64,000 nucleotides of DNA from Planctomycetota bacterium (GTDB lineage Bacteria; Planctomycetota; UBA1135; GCA-002686595): positions 62,001-126,000 of the forward strand of contig JADYYP010000018.1 of the NCBI GenBank assembly GCA_020853575.1. The letters run 5' to 3'. Made by a program: the position numbers and the translations under genes. The notes below the pieces were generated by a model. The model did not search any database. It saw nothing but the letters and a program-made list of their open reading frames with translations, and was not told where the DNA came from. This document shows, in pieces, positions 16,653 to 25,769 of this stretch. How positions within the stretch are numbered: the stretch's first letter is position 1; each line of letters opens with the position of its first letter.

Positions 16653-17026
16653 CTTTTCTCCAAGGTTTTCGGGCTTTGGCTTCCAATCCGGCCTGTCGAT
16701 AGGGGAGCATGTCCGCGCCTTCGGCCTGGTGCCGAGGGCTGCGCGACGCAGCGGCCGCGCTGGTTTGCTCCAGCTCAGGCCGACGACGCCGCGCGCATCT
16801 TTCTCCAGAACACGTTTGTCCGGACCGAGGGTCCGCGACTGCGTCCACGATTCTCCGTACCGTCGACCGCCGCACTGCGTCGCGTCGTTTCGAACCGGAG
16901 CCGGCGCAATCGCGACGCCTCTGCACCCCGTGCGTTGCTCCCAGGTCGAGCGCGGCGATGTTCGCCGCGCCGCGGGCCGGCGCGCGGGAGGGGCTCGGCC
17001 GCGCCCGGACACGAAAGCCCTTTCTC
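16653..17026 (+). other. Upstream region of the RNase E/G gene
   Basis: 374 bp between the pil terminator and the likely ATG. It contains TTGGCT (16676) and GATAGG (16698) spaced 16 bp apart, a possible promoter. The frame of the RNase gene stays open upstream to an ATG at 16709, which lies just after GATAGGGG, so a 106-residue longer, leaderless form cannot be excluded. That extra stretch looks like spacer (Arg/Cys/Ser-rich), so I prefer the ATG at 17027. Confidence 0.4.
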
Positions 17027-20000
17027 ATGACCGATCAACGCCCCTCGGAGGCCGAGTGGCCGCCGAGCTTCGGAGCTGGCACGGACGATCCGCGCCCGAC
17101 TCCGCCCTCCGGATCTTTTCCCAACACTGCTTCATCGCCTGACAACGACGCCCCTGCGTCGTCGCAGCACGGCACGGACGCGGGCTCTAGCGAGCCCGAG
17201 TCCGGCGCACCCGCCGGCGATGGATCCGATCCCGCACCCGCGCGGCGTCGCCGTCGACGCGGGGGCCGAGGCCGCCGTCGCGGCGAACGGCGTGAGCCCG
17301 GCGGCGAAGCTCTGCACGAGGCCGACGCAGCTGCTCCGCGGCACGCGGCGGATGAATCGCCCTCGGACGTCCCCGAGGACTCCGAGGAGCGGCCTGTGCG
17401 CGCAGCCGGTGGACGGGAACTCGCTCCCGACCACGACGACGATGCGCTGCCCCTGGCGGAACCCGCGGTTCCGGACTCGGACGAGCGCGCCGATCCTGGC
17501 GCGGACGCCGCGGACGGTCCGCGACGTCGCCGCCGTGGCCGCCGCGGTCGAAGAGGCGGAGCTCGTCGCGGTCGCGACGCAGCCCAAGCGGAGCCGTCGG
17601 CTCTCGACGCGGCGCCGGGACTGCACGCGCTTGCCGCTGACGCGAACGAAGCCCCCAACGAGATTCAGTTCGATCACTTGGAGCCGCTCCCCGAGGACGG
17701 CGGGCTTCCCGCGGACAGCGCGCACGACCACGACGTGTTCGTCGCCTCGCCCGCGCTGCCCACGGGCTCGTCCGAATCCGAGGTGCGCCGGCGCCGGCGT
17801 CGACGCGGCCGGCGCGGTCGTGGCGGTCGCGATCAAGAAGGCGTGCAACCGTCTCAGGAATCCGATCAAGGAGACGCTTCCGAGGAGCCGCAAGCCACTG
17901 CCGAGGAGCAGGCGCATCCGTCGACACCGCCGGCTTCCCAAGACGAGCTCGACGGCGACGGCGGACGCAAACGTCGCCGCCGCCGGCGGCGAGGTCGCGG
18001 TCGCGAGCGCGAGGCCGGGAGCGGTCCGGTGGGAGTGGAGGTCATCCCGGGCGACGACGACGAGCTGCCGCAGTTGGAGAGCGCGCCGGCAACCGCTCCG
18101 GAGGCTCAACGCGAGCGGCGTGGCGAAGGTCGCGCAGGTCGCAAGGAAGGCCGCGCACGCGCCGAAACGCGTGATCAGGAGGCTCGTGGAGAGGAGCCTC
18201 GCGCTCCCAAGCCGGGCAAGAAGAACATCATCTTGGTCAACGCCTCGGACCGCGAGGAGACGCGCGTCGCGGTGGTCGAGGACGGTCAGATCGTCGACTT
18301 CCAGATGCACGTCAAGCGCCACGAGACGCTGGTCAACGACATCTACCGTGGCAAGGTCGTCAATCTCGAGCCCGCGATCGGCGCAGCCTTCGTCGACTTC
18401 GGTCAGGGCCGCAATGGATTCCTGCACACGTCGGACGTGCTCTCGGTGTACGGCGAAAAGGACTGGAGCCTCGACAAGCTCCTGACCCACAAGATCGACC
18501 CCGAGGAATGGGACGAGAAGTCGAGCCAGCCGCACGTCGGATTGGAGTTCTCCGACCGCGCCGCTGCCGCCGCTCGCGATCGTGGCGCGCACCACGATGA
18601 CCACGCCGACGAGGCTCACCACGAGCACGACGGAAGCGATGACGAGCACTCCTCCGACGATCACGAGGCGACGCTCGACGAGCACGCCGAAGGGCACGAG
18701 GACACCGCAGTCGAGCCCGACCACGAGGCCCACGACGAGGAACTCGTGACCGGCGACGGCGAGCTCGAGGAACTGGTCGAAGTCAGCGCGCTCGAAGCCG
18801 CACCGCCCGCGGCCCACGCCGTCGAAACTCCGCCGCAGCCCAAACGCAACTCGCGGCGCGGGCGCGACGAGCACCGCGGGCACCACGGGAAGCCCCAGCA
18901 CGGTCGCCACCGCGCTCGGCCGCGCTTGCCGATCTCCGATCTGCTCCAGAAGGGCCAGTCGGTGGTGGTGCAGGTCACCAAGGACGCGATCGGAGACAAG
19001 GGGCCGACGCTGACCACCTACATCTCGATCCCCGGGCGCTATCTGGTGCTGATGCCCTCGATGTCGCGCACCGGCGTCAGCCGCAAGATCGACGACGAGA
19101 AGGAACGCCGCCGCCTCAAGCGCATCCTCGAGAGCCTGGACATCCCGCCCGGCATGGGCGTGATCGTGCGCACTGCCGGAACGGGTTGCACGCGCGACGA
19201 TCTCAAGCGCGACCTCGACTACCTGATGCTCTTGTGGGACAGCTTCGGCAAGCGCCTGCACCTGGGGCGCGGCCCCGCGGCGCTCTACGAAGAGTCCGAC
19301 GTTGCGATCCGCACGATCCGCGATCTGTTCAACGACCACACGGAAGCGGTGATCGTCGACGACGAGCGCGTCTACAACCGCGTGCGCGAGTTCATGGAGA
19401 AGCTGATTCCCGAGAAGTTGGACCGCGTCCAGCTGCACCAGGGACCCAAGCCGCTGTTCCACACCCACAACGTCGAGCAGGATTTCGAGCGCATCTTCGC
19501 GCGCCGCATCGATCTCGCCAGCGGCGGCTCGATCGTGTTCGATCAGGCCGAGGCCTTGGTCGCGATCGACGTCAACTCGGGCAAGACGCGTACGGACGGT
19601 TTCGACTTCGAGGACGTTGCGCTGCGCACCAACCTCGACGCGGTCAAGGAGATCGCACGCCAAATCCGCCTGCGCGACCTGGGCGGCATCATCGTGTGCG
19701 ACTTCATCGACATGCAGCGCAACGGATCGCGGCGGCAGATCGAGCGCGCCTTGCGCGACGCCATCGCGCCCGATCGCGCGCGCTCCAAGCTGGGCCGCAT
19801 TTCGCAATTCGGCTTGCTGGAGCTCACGCGCCAACGCCTGGGGCCCGGTCTGTCGAAGATGCTCTTCCACAACTGTCCGCGTTGCCGTGGGTCGGGGCGC
19901 ATCCGGACGGTCGAGTCGCGCACGGGCGCGATCCTGCGACGATTGGGCTCGGCCTTGACCCTCAAGGGCTTCACCAAGGTCGAAGTGCGCACCCAACCCG

Positions 20001-20173
20001 AAGTCGCCGAGTACCTCAAGCGCCACTACGGCCAAGAGGTCCACGACCTAATGGTCAGGCACGAGCGCGAGATCGAGCTCGTCCCCGTCTCCGACCAGAT
20101 CGAGGACTCGGTCCTGCGCTACCTGCGTGCCGACGGGCGAGAAGTGCGTCCCGGGGGCCGGCGCAAGCGCTGA
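17027..20173 (+). CDS. rne: Ribonuclease E/G family protein with a long N-terminal extension and a split S1 domain
   Basis: Endoribonuclease of RNA decay and maturation, 1048 residues. The first 395 residues are low-complexity, with four basic patches of the RRRRRGGRGRR type separated by acidic Pro/Glu/Asp stretches. The catalytic part begins at KKNIILVNAS. The S1 domain starts normally (IYRGKVVNLEPAIGAAFVDFG), is broken at about 488-630 by an Asp/Glu/His-rich insert, and resumes with ISDLLQKGQSVVVQVTKD. The DNase I-like core has both magnesium-binding aspartates in AIDVNSGK (about 848) and CDFIDM (about 891). The Zn-link CPRCRGSG (about 950) is also present. The C-terminus is short, so any scaffold function would have to sit at the N-terminus, as in actinobacterial enzymes. 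Confidence 0.9.
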   Translation: MTDQRPSEAEWPPSFGAGTDDPRPTPPSGSFPNTASSPDNDAPASSQHGTDAGSSEPESGAPAGDGSDPAPARRRRRRGGRGRRRGERREPGGEALHEADAAAPRHAADESPSDVPEDSEERPVRAAGGRELAPDHDDDALPLAEPAVPDSDERADPGADAADGPRRRRRGRRGRRGGARRGRDAAQAEPSALDAAPGLHALAADANEAPNEIQFDHLEPLPEDGGLPADSAHDHDVFVASPALPTGSSESEVRRRRRRRGRRGRGGRDQEGVQPSQESDQGDASEEPQATAEEQAHPSTPPASQDELDGDGGRKRRRRRRRGRGREREAGSGPVGVEVIPGDDDELPQLESAPATAPEAQRERRGEGRAGRKEGRARAETRDQEARGEEPRAPKPGKKNIILVNASDREETRVAVVEDGQIVDFQMHVKRHETLVNDIYRGKVVNLEPAIGAAFVDFGQGRNGFLHTSDVLSVYGEKDWSLDKLLTHKIDPEEWDEKSSQPHVGLEFSDRAAAAARDRGAHHDDHADEAHHEHDGSDDEHSSDDHEATLDEHAEGHEDTAVEPDHEAHDEELVTGDGELEELVEVSALEAAPPAAHAVETPPQPKRNSRRGRDEHRGHHGKPQHGRHRARPRLPISDLLQKGQSVVVQVTKDAIGDKGPTLTTYISIPGRYLVLMPSMSRTGVSRKIDDEKERRRLKRILESLDIPPGMGVIVRTAGTGCTRDDLKRDLDYLMLLWDSFGKRLHLGRGPAALYEESDVAIRTIRDLFNDHTEAVIVDDERVYNRVREFMEKLIPEKLDRVQLHQGPKPLFHTHNVEQDFERIFARRIDLASGGSIVFDQAEALVAIDVNSGKTRTDGFDFEDVALRTNLDAVKEIARQIRLRDLGGIIVCDFIDMQRNGSRRQIERALRDAIAPDRARSKLGRISQFGLLELTRQRLGPGLSKMLFHNCPRCRGSGRIRTVESRTGAILRRLGSALTLKGFTKVEVRTQPEVAEYLKRHYGQEVHDLMVRHEREIELVPVSDQIEDSVLRYLRADGREVRPGGRRKR

Positions 20174-20384
20174 GCGCGCCTCGCCCCTGCGGTCCCAGGT
20201 CCAGGTCCCAGCGCACTGCCCGCGTCGCGCGCGGTGCGCTGACTTCCTACCTGACGAGCGCCGCCGCCGCGTGGATTCAACCTGCGGCCCGGCCGACTTT
20301 GGCGCCTGCCCGTGAGATAGGGGATGGACGGCGGGCGATCGGGACGATAGCTTCTTGCCCCCTTACGAACAGCGGAGACCGACT

Positions 20385-20699
20385 GTGTACGCCGTCATCA
20401 GCGATCGAACTCGCCAATTCACCGTCCGCGCCGGGGATGAGATCCTCTGCGACCTCGGGCACGACTCCAAGCCGGGCACCAAGGTGACCTTCGAGCAAGT
20501 GGCCTTGCTCGGCAACGAAGGCAACATCCGCGTCGGCAAGCCGTTCGTCGGCGGTGCCAAGGTGACCGGTGAGGTCGTCGGGGAAGAGCAGGGCGACAAG
20601 GTGATCGCCTTCCGCTTCAAGCGGCGCAAGAACGTGCGGCGCAAGCGCGGGCATCGCCAAGGCTACGTGCGCGTCAAGATCCAGGACATCCAGGGCTGA
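20385..20699 (+). CDS. rplU: 50S ribosomal protein bL21
   Basis: 104 residues starting at GTG after [27 protein letters not shown]. The C-terminal [21 protein letters not shown] matches the conserved basic end of bL21. Its order rplU-rpmA-obg is conserved across bacteria. Two GATAG elements (20316 and 20346) lie upstream and could be -10 boxes. Confidence 0.96.
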   Translation: MYAVISDRTRQFTVRAGDEILCDLGHDSKPGTKVTFEQVALLGNEGNIRVGKPFVGGAKVTGEVVGEEQGDKVIAFRFKRRKNVRRKRGHRQGYVRVKIQDIQG

Positions 20700-20775
20700 G
20701 CGAGAGCACCGGTCCTCCAGGTTTCAATCCCATCGGCCCGCCCCGCGGCCCGGCTTCGCAGCAGAGTCACACGAC

Positions 20776-21024
20776 ATGGCACACAAAAAAGGTCAAGGTT
20801 CGACGCGCAACGGACGCGACTCCAACCCGCAGTTCCGCGGTGTGAAGGTCTACGGCGGACAAGCGGTGCGCGCAGGCTCGATCATCGTCCGCCAGTGCGG
20901 CACGAAGTTCCATCCCGGCCGCAATGTCGGTATCGGGAGCGACTACACGCTGTTCGCCTTGACCGACGGCACGGTGCGCTTCATCACGCAGCGCCGCGTC
21001 ATGGTCGAGCCCGCTGCGCAGTAG
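20776..21024 (+). CDS. rpmA: 50S ribosomal protein bL27
   Basis: 82 residues with the typical [21 protein letters not shown]-terminus that reaches the peptidyl transferase centre, followed by [27 protein letters not shown]. There is no Firmicutes-type cleavable N-terminal extension. It lies 76 bp after rplU. Confidence 0.97.
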   Translation: MAHKKGQGSTRNGRDSNPQFRGVKVYGGQAVRAGSIIVRQCGTKFHPGRNVGIGSDYTLFALTDGTVRFITQRRVMVEPAAQ

Positions 21025-21110
21025 CGCGCCGCATGTCCGACGCCGCGCCGCAAGGTTGCTCGCGCTGTCGGGCTTCGCGAGCGCGAGCTGCTCGACCCGC
21101 TCTCCAAAGG

Positions 21111-21139
21111 ACCCGCGCCCCGAGTTGGTGCGGGTTTTT
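21111..21139 (+). terminator. Terminator-like hairpin directly before obg
   Basis: ACCCGCGCC pairs with GGTGCGGGT (9 bp, one wobble), loop CCGAGTT, then four further T. It ends only 8 nt before the obg ATG, where a ribosome-binding site would be expected. It may attenuate read-through from rplU-rpmA. Confidence 0.75.
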
Positions 21140-21147
21140 CGTCTCCG

Positions 21148-22173
21148 ATGTTCCGCGATGAAGCCGTCATTCGTGTCCAGGCCGGCAAGGGCGGCGATGG
21201 ACTGATCTCGTTCTACCGCGAGAAGTTCGTGTCCAAGGGAGGCCCCGACGGGGGCGACGGCGGACGCGGTGGAAGCGTCGTGCTGCGGACGTCCGAACAC
21301 CTCAATTCGCTGCTCGACCTGGGGCGCAAACAGAGCTACGTCGCGCGCGATGGCGAGCCCGGCGGTACGCGCAACAAGGCCGGACGCGATTCGGAGGACT
21401 TGGTGCTGGAGGTACCGGTCGGCACGCAAGTGTTCGACAACAAGGACGGCAACTTGCTGCGCGATCTGGCGCGCAGCGGCGAGCGGCTGGTGATCGCTCG
21501 CGGAGGCGACGGCGGTCTGGGCAATCCGCATTTCACGAACGCGGTGCGCCAGGCTCCGCGCATCGCGACCAAGGGTCAGCCCGGCGAGGCGCGTGAGATC
21601 CGACTCGAGCTGAAGCTGTTCGCCGAGGTCGGATTGATCGGGTTGCCCAATGCCGGCAAGTCGACGCTGCTGTCCAAGATCACGGCCGCGACCCCCAAGA
21701 TCGCCGACTACCCGTTCACGACCCTGTCGCCCAACGTAGGCATCGCCCGCGTCGGCGACTTCGACACGCTGGTGGTGGCGGACCTCCCAGGCTTGATCGA
21801 GGGCGCGTCGGAGGGCCGCGGACTGGGCCATCAGTTCCTCAAGCACGTCGAGCGTTGCCGCGTGCTCCTGCAACTCGTCGACGTCTCCGCCGAATGCGTC
21901 GACGATCCGATCTCGGCCTGGCGCGTGGTCGATGTCGAGCTGGCGAAGTCGAGCCCGGAGCTGCACGCCAAGCCCCGCGTGATCGTGGCCAGCAAGTGCG
22001 AAGGCGACGAGGCCTTGGCCCGGGCCGACGCGCTCGAAGCCGCCTTGCGCGGACTCGAATCGGGAGGCTGCGACACCTCGAAGATCCTGCGCATTTCGGC
22101 CGCGCGCGGCTCCGGTCTGCGCGAGCTCCTCGCCTTGGCGCGCGTCCTGGTTCGCCAGTCGTCGGGAGCCTGA
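21148..22173 (+). CDS. obg: GTPase Obg/CgtA
   Basis: Ribosome-associated GTPase involved in 50S maturation and stress control, 341 residues. The glycine-rich Obg fold comes first (FRDEAVIRVQAGKGGDG, GGPDGGDGGRGGSVVL), with the second glycine block GGDGGLGNPHF. The G domain begins at about 160: GLPNAGKST (G1), TTLSPNVG, DLPGLIEGAS (G3) and a G4 region ASKCEGD in place of NKxD. The C-terminal OCT domain is missing or very short. There is no obvious Shine-Dalgarno sequence because a terminator-like hairpin ends 8 nt upstream. Confidence 0.93.
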   Translation: MFRDEAVIRVQAGKGGDGLISFYREKFVSKGGPDGGDGGRGGSVVLRTSEHLNSLLDLGRKQSYVARDGEPGGTRNKAGRDSEDLVLEVPVGTQVFDNKDGNLLRDLARSGERLVIARGGDGGLGNPHFTNAVRQAPRIATKGQPGEAREIRLELKLFAEVGLIGLPNAGKSTLLSKITAATPKIADYPFTTLSPNVGIARVGDFDTLVVADLPGLIEGASEGRGLGHQFLKHVERCRVLLQLVDVSAECVDDPISAWRVVDVELAKSSPELHAKPRVIVASKCEGDEALARADALEAALRGLESGGCDTSKILRISAARGSGLRELLALARVLVRQSSGA

Positions 22174-22317
22174 TCCGCGGCTTGGAGCGGGTGCGGCGTA
22201 CCGCGCCCCGCCGGTTCTTCCAGTCGGACTCAAGCGCGTGTCCGCGCGTGGTCGATGCGACCCAGGCAGGTTCGCGAGGCCGATCGTGGCTCTCGCCGCC
22301 GCTGCCTCGCAGGTCAC

Positions 22318-23835
22318 GTGACGCCCTCGCCGCAACCCCCGTACGGAAACGAGCCCCCCGCGTTGCCGCGCTCTCCCCGCGGCAGCTGGGAGCCGCCGCC
22401 GTGGGACGGCCAGCCGCGCCGTCCGGACGGATCGGTGCCGTTGGCGCCGCGCATTCCGTTGAAGTCGGACGAGGAGCCCGCGCAGCGCGGCGCGCCCGCG
22501 CCCCAGCAACAGTCGCCCGCGGTCCAAGCTCCGGTTCAGCCGCACCCCGCGCCCGTACCGCAATCCCACCAAGTGGGCCCTTTGCCGCAGCTGCCTCCGC
22601 TCGCGCAAGGGCTGGAGGCCACGGCCGCTGCCGGCGCGAGTGCCGCCCGTGCTGGAGATGCGCCGCTCGACAACGCCGAATCCAATCGCATCGCGGCCAT
22701 GTCGCCGCGCCACAAGGTCGAAGCCTGGCTGGCGGTGATGGTCAAGAGCGGGGCCAGCGACTTGATTCTCCGCGCCGGTGGCCGGCCATCGACGCGCATC
22801 GACAGCCGCATTGGTTTCCTGCCTGGGCGTGTGCCGGCGGCAGGAGCGCTGCTCGAGGTGCTCGAGGGCGTGATGGGCCAAGACCGCATGGACATCTGGC
22901 GCGAAACGGGCTCGGTGGACGCCGCGCTGCAGCTCGACGGGCTCGGCCGCTTTCGCCTGAACGCCTACAAGCAGATGGGTGAGCCCGCCGTGGTCGTGCG
23001 TCGGATCTCCGACCAAGCGCCCGAGCTCGAACGCCTCGAGCTGCCGGTGCAGGACTTGGTGAAGATCGCTATGCGCAAGCGTGGTTTGGTGCTCGTCACC
23101 GGCATCGCGGGCTCCGGCAAGTCGACCACGCTCGCCGCGATGATCGAGCACATGAACCAGAACGCCGAGCGTCACGTGATCACGCTCGAGGACCCGATCG
23201 AGGTGCTGTTCACCGAGAAGCGTTGCGTGATCAGCCAACGCGAAGTCGGCATCGATTGCGACAGCTTCCACGAAGGCCTGCGTCACGCGCTGCGCCAGAG
23301 CCCGGACGTGATTCAGATCGGTGAGATGCGCGATCGCGAGACGGTCTCGGCCGCCTTGGATGCCGCCGAGACGGGGCACCTGGTGATGTCGACCCTGCAC
23401 ACGGTCAACGCTGCGCAGACCATCGACCGCGTCCTGGGGTTCTTCCCGGCGGAGCAGCACAGCCAGGTGCGATCGCGGCTCTCGGACAACCTGGCCTGTG
23501 TGCTTTCCCAACGCTTGGTTCCGCGTGCCTCCGGCAAGGGCATGGTGCCGGCCTTCGAGCTCTTGACCCAGAATCCGCGCGTGCGCGAGCTGATCGAGAA
23601 GGGCGAGACGGGCGAGCTGATGCGCACGGTCGAGCAGGGGGCCACGCCGGGGTTGATCTCGTTCAATCAGTCCTTGCGACGGCTCGTCCAGCAGAAGCTG
23701 GTCGAGCTCAAGGACGCGCTCGCGGCCAGCGATCGGCCCGACGAGTTGGTGCTCGCCCTGCGCGGCATCACCTCGAGCTCGGGCCGCGGCCGAGGCGACG
23801 GGACTTCCGGGGCCCGACCGCCTGGCAGGGAATAG
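22318..23835 (+). CDS. PilT/PilU-like ATPase with a proline-rich N-terminal extension
   Basis: Secretion-type ATPase of the PilT family, 505 residues against about 350-380 for PilT or PilU. The first 125 residues are Pro/Ala/Gln-rich and probably unstructured. The core follows: SGASDLILRAGG, Walker A GIAGSGKST (about 261, where PilT has GPTGSGKST), Asp box VITLEDPIEV, Walker B IGEMRDRET and His box MSTLHTVNAAQ. The AIRNLIRE element of true PilT is VRELIEKGE here, which points to a PilU-like accessory retraction motor. The GTG start is a guess; the frame is open further upstream. A canonical pilT lies elsewhere in the window. Confidence 0.85.
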   Translation: MTPSPQPPYGNEPPALPRSPRGSWEPPPWDGQPRRPDGSVPLAPRIPLKSDEEPAQRGAPAPQQQSPAVQAPVQPHPAPVPQSHQVGPLPQLPPLAQGLEATAAAGASAARAGDAPLDNAESNRIAAMSPRHKVEAWLAVMVKSGASDLILRAGGRPSTRIDSRIGFLPGRVPAAGALLEVLEGVMGQDRMDIWRETGSVDAALQLDGLGRFRLNAYKQMGEPAVVVRRISDQAPELERLELPVQDLVKIAMRKRGLVLVTGIAGSGKSTTLAAMIEHMNQNAERHVITLEDPIEVLFTEKRCVISQREVGIDCDSFHEGLRHALRQSPDVIQIGEMRDRETVSAALDAAETGHLVMSTLHTVNAAQTIDRVLGFFPAEQHSQVRSRLSDNLACVLSQRLVPRASGKGMVPAFELLTQNPRVRELIEKGETGELMRTVEQGATPGLISFNQSLRRLVQQKLVELKDALAASDRPDELVLALRGITSSSGRGRGDGTSGARPPGRE

Positions 23836-23890
23836 CGTCGCGATCCGCTCGTCGGAGGCCCTCCCAGTGCGCCCGTGCCTCACCGCGCCG

Positions 23891-23919
23891 TTGGAAGGCC
23901 GGAGCACTGCGGGTAGCAT
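23891..23919 (+). promoter_or_regulatory. Promoter of the GspC-like gene
   Basis: TTGGAA and TAGCAT with a 17-bp spacer. The -10 box ends 12 nt before the ATG, leaving a leader of about 6 nt. Confidence 0.6.
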
Positions 23920-23931
23920 CCTCGGGGCCCC

Positions 23932-24951
23932 ATGAACACTGCGCAGATCAAGTTGCTCGTGTGGAGCTGCGTCGGCGTCCTCGCCGCCGGCACCACCGCC
24001 TACCTGGCGCTCTCGCTGCGGGACGTGAAGAACATCCCGACGGTCACCAAGGAGCAGATGACCAAGGTGCTCAGCAAGGTGCCGGAGGTCGAGACACGCC
24101 AAGAGAACGTGATCTCTGGCGCGTTGGTCGATCGCGGGCTCAAGTTGATGGACTGGACCGGCAAGCCGCCTCCTGAACGGCCCGAGATCGTCGAGACCGG
24201 CCCCGAGGTCGTGGCACCGACGCGCGAGTCGGTCAGCTCGCTGCTGAAGATCCGCGGGATCCGCTACCACGGCGACGCGCCGGCGGACAGCGAGGTGATC
24301 TTCAAGTACTTGTCCACGGCGCAAGTGACGGCACCCGGCAATTCCGACGGCACGTTCCTGAAGCGTCCCGGCGACGTGCTCGACGGGCGGCTCAACCAGA
24401 TCAAGATCGAGGCGATCTACCCCGGCGGAGTCGAGTTCGCGTTCCTCAACGAGCCCGGCCGCGAGCACGAATACGTCGAGAAGGCGCCCTACGATCTGTC
24501 GGGGCACTTCGTGGTGGTCGCCGACGGGCAGCAACCCGTTTCGCGTCCGGGGAACTTCGACATCACCAAACGACCGGAGCTTCCGCCGCCGGGTCGCACC
24601 CAGCCGATCTCGCCGACCAAGTTCCGCATCGGAACGGACGATGCGCTCGAGCTCAACGATCGCTATCCCGAGATCCTCACCAGCGAAGTCTCGATCGATC
24701 GCCATCGCGATCCCGTGACCAAGGCCTACGACGGCATCGCGGTCAAGGGCGTCAAGTCCGATTCGATCGCCGCGCGTCACGGAGTGCAGGACGGCGACGT
24801 GATCAAGTCGATCAACGGCACGCCCGTGACGAGCAAGGAAGAGGCGATCAACTTCGTCAAGCGCAACAAGGACAAGTACACCGAGTGGGTGGTCGAGATC
24901 TGGAACAAGGGCCAGACACGCACGATCACCTACTATCCGCCGAAGAAGTGA
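23932..24951 (+). CDS. GspC-like inner-membrane protein with PDZ domain
   Basis: 339 residues: a short cytoplasmic start, one membrane segment (about 7-26), then a periplasmic region. The middle part (about 105-215) contains GDVLDGRLNQIKIEAIYPGGVEFAF, which resembles the HR domain of GspC and PilP. A C-terminal PDZ domain (about 245-335) shows GIAVKGVKSDSIAARHGVQDGDVIKSINGTPV. This order of domains is that of type II secretion protein GspC, but no other GspC neighbours (GspD, GspL, GspM) are here. It follows a PilT/PilU-like ATPase gene and is joined to coaX by a 4-bp overlap. The function is inferred from architecture only. Confidence 0.7.
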   Translation: MNTAQIKLLVWSCVGVLAAGTTAYLALSLRDVKNIPTVTKEQMTKVLSKVPEVETRQENVISGALVDRGLKLMDWTGKPPPERPEIVETGPEVVAPTRESVSSLLKIRGIRYHGDAPADSEVIFKYLSTAQVTAPGNSDGTFLKRPGDVLDGRLNQIKIEAIYPGGVEFAFLNEPGREHEYVEKAPYDLSGHFVVVADGQQPVSRPGNFDITKRPELPPPGRTQPISPTKFRIGTDDALELNDRYPEILTSEVSIDRHRDPVTKAYDGIAVKGVKSDSIAARHGVQDGDVIKSINGTPVTSKEEAINFVKRNKDKYTEWVVEIWNKGQTRTITYYPPKK

Positions 24952-25769
24952 ACGCTGTTCACGTCACGCTCGACGTCGGCAATTCGTCCTGCAAGCTGCG
25001 CGGCTGGCGGATCGATCCGAGCGGCGCGTTGAGCGTCGTGGCGCGCGGGGAATTCGCACTGGACGATCGGTTGGTCGCCGGACTGGAAGCGAGTGTGGCT
25101 GGCGCGACGGTCGCAACTTGGGTGATTTCCTGTGTCGCTGGCGACGAGCTCGAGCAGCGCTTGGTGCGCGGCCTCGAGCGCAGGCCCGGGGAAGTCGTGG
25201 TCGCCCGGCCCGACTGCGGCTTGCGCAACGACTGTCGCGAGCCCGCGGCTGTCGGCCGCGATCGGCTCTACGCGGCGCGCGGCGCGTTCCAAGCGACTGG
25301 AGGGCCGGCGCTGGTGATCGACATCGGAACTGCCGTGACGGTCGACGCACTGCTCGTGGAGAGCGCTGAAGGGCGCGCGGTGTTTGCCGGAGGAGCGATC
25401 GCGCCGGGGCCGAAGCTGCTCGCGAAAGCGTTGGCCCAAGGAACCGCGCGGCTTCCGTGGGTCGAATGCGAAGGGCCGGTTGCGGCCGTCGGTCGAGATA
25501 CGCGTGCGGCGATCGCCTCCGGCGTGTTCCACGGACTGCGTGGCGCGGTTCGCGAACTCGCGACGCTGGTGTCGCGCGAAGCGGGGATCGAACGCGCTCC
25601 GTGGGTGGTCACGGGCGGCGCGGCTGAGATGTTGCGCGCGCCGCAATGGGTCGAGCAGCGCGACCTGCACTTCGATGGCGATCTCGTGCACATCGGTCTG
25701 CTATGCGCCGCGAGTGACCGTTCCGGTCCTTCGGCTGGCGCCACGCGACGACATGCGTGGCGTCGATGA
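24948..25769 (+). CDS. coaX: Type III pantothenate kinase
   Basis: First enzyme of coenzyme A synthesis, 273 residues, ASKHA fold. Motifs: phosphate-1 TLDVGNSSCKLR at the N-terminus, GRDRLYAARGA, phosphate-2 VIDIGTAVTVDAL with the catalytic Asp, and FAGGAIAPGPKLLAKAL. The GTG start overlaps the upstream stop (GTGA), so translation is probably coupled to the GspC-like gene. CoaX is not feedback-inhibited by CoA in known cases. Confidence 0.93.
   Translation: MNAVHVTLDVGNSSCKLRGWRIDPSGALSVVARGEFALDDRLVAGLEASVAGATVATWVISCVAGDELEQRLVRGLERRPGEVVVARPDCGLRNDCREPAAVGRDRLYAARGAFQATGGPALVIDIGTAVTVDALLVESAEGRAVFAGGAIAPGPKLLAKALAQGTARLPWVECEGPVAAVGRDTRAAIASGVFHGLRGAVRELATLVSREAGIERAPWVVTGGAAEMLRAPQWVEQRDLHFDGDLVHIGLLCAASDRSGPSAGATRRHAWRR

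Noticed and set aside
17132..20044. A 970-codon open frame on the - strand within the RNase E gene
   Set aside because: Opposite to an RNase E/G with intact catalytic motifs; its valine/leucine/aspartate-rich translation is typical of an antisense shadow.
20767..24780. A 1337-codon open frame on the - strand across rpmA, obg, the PilT-like ATPase and the GspC-like gene
   Set aside because: Four well-identified + strand genes occupy the same stretch. The antisense translation has no motif and is explained by GC-rich codon usage.
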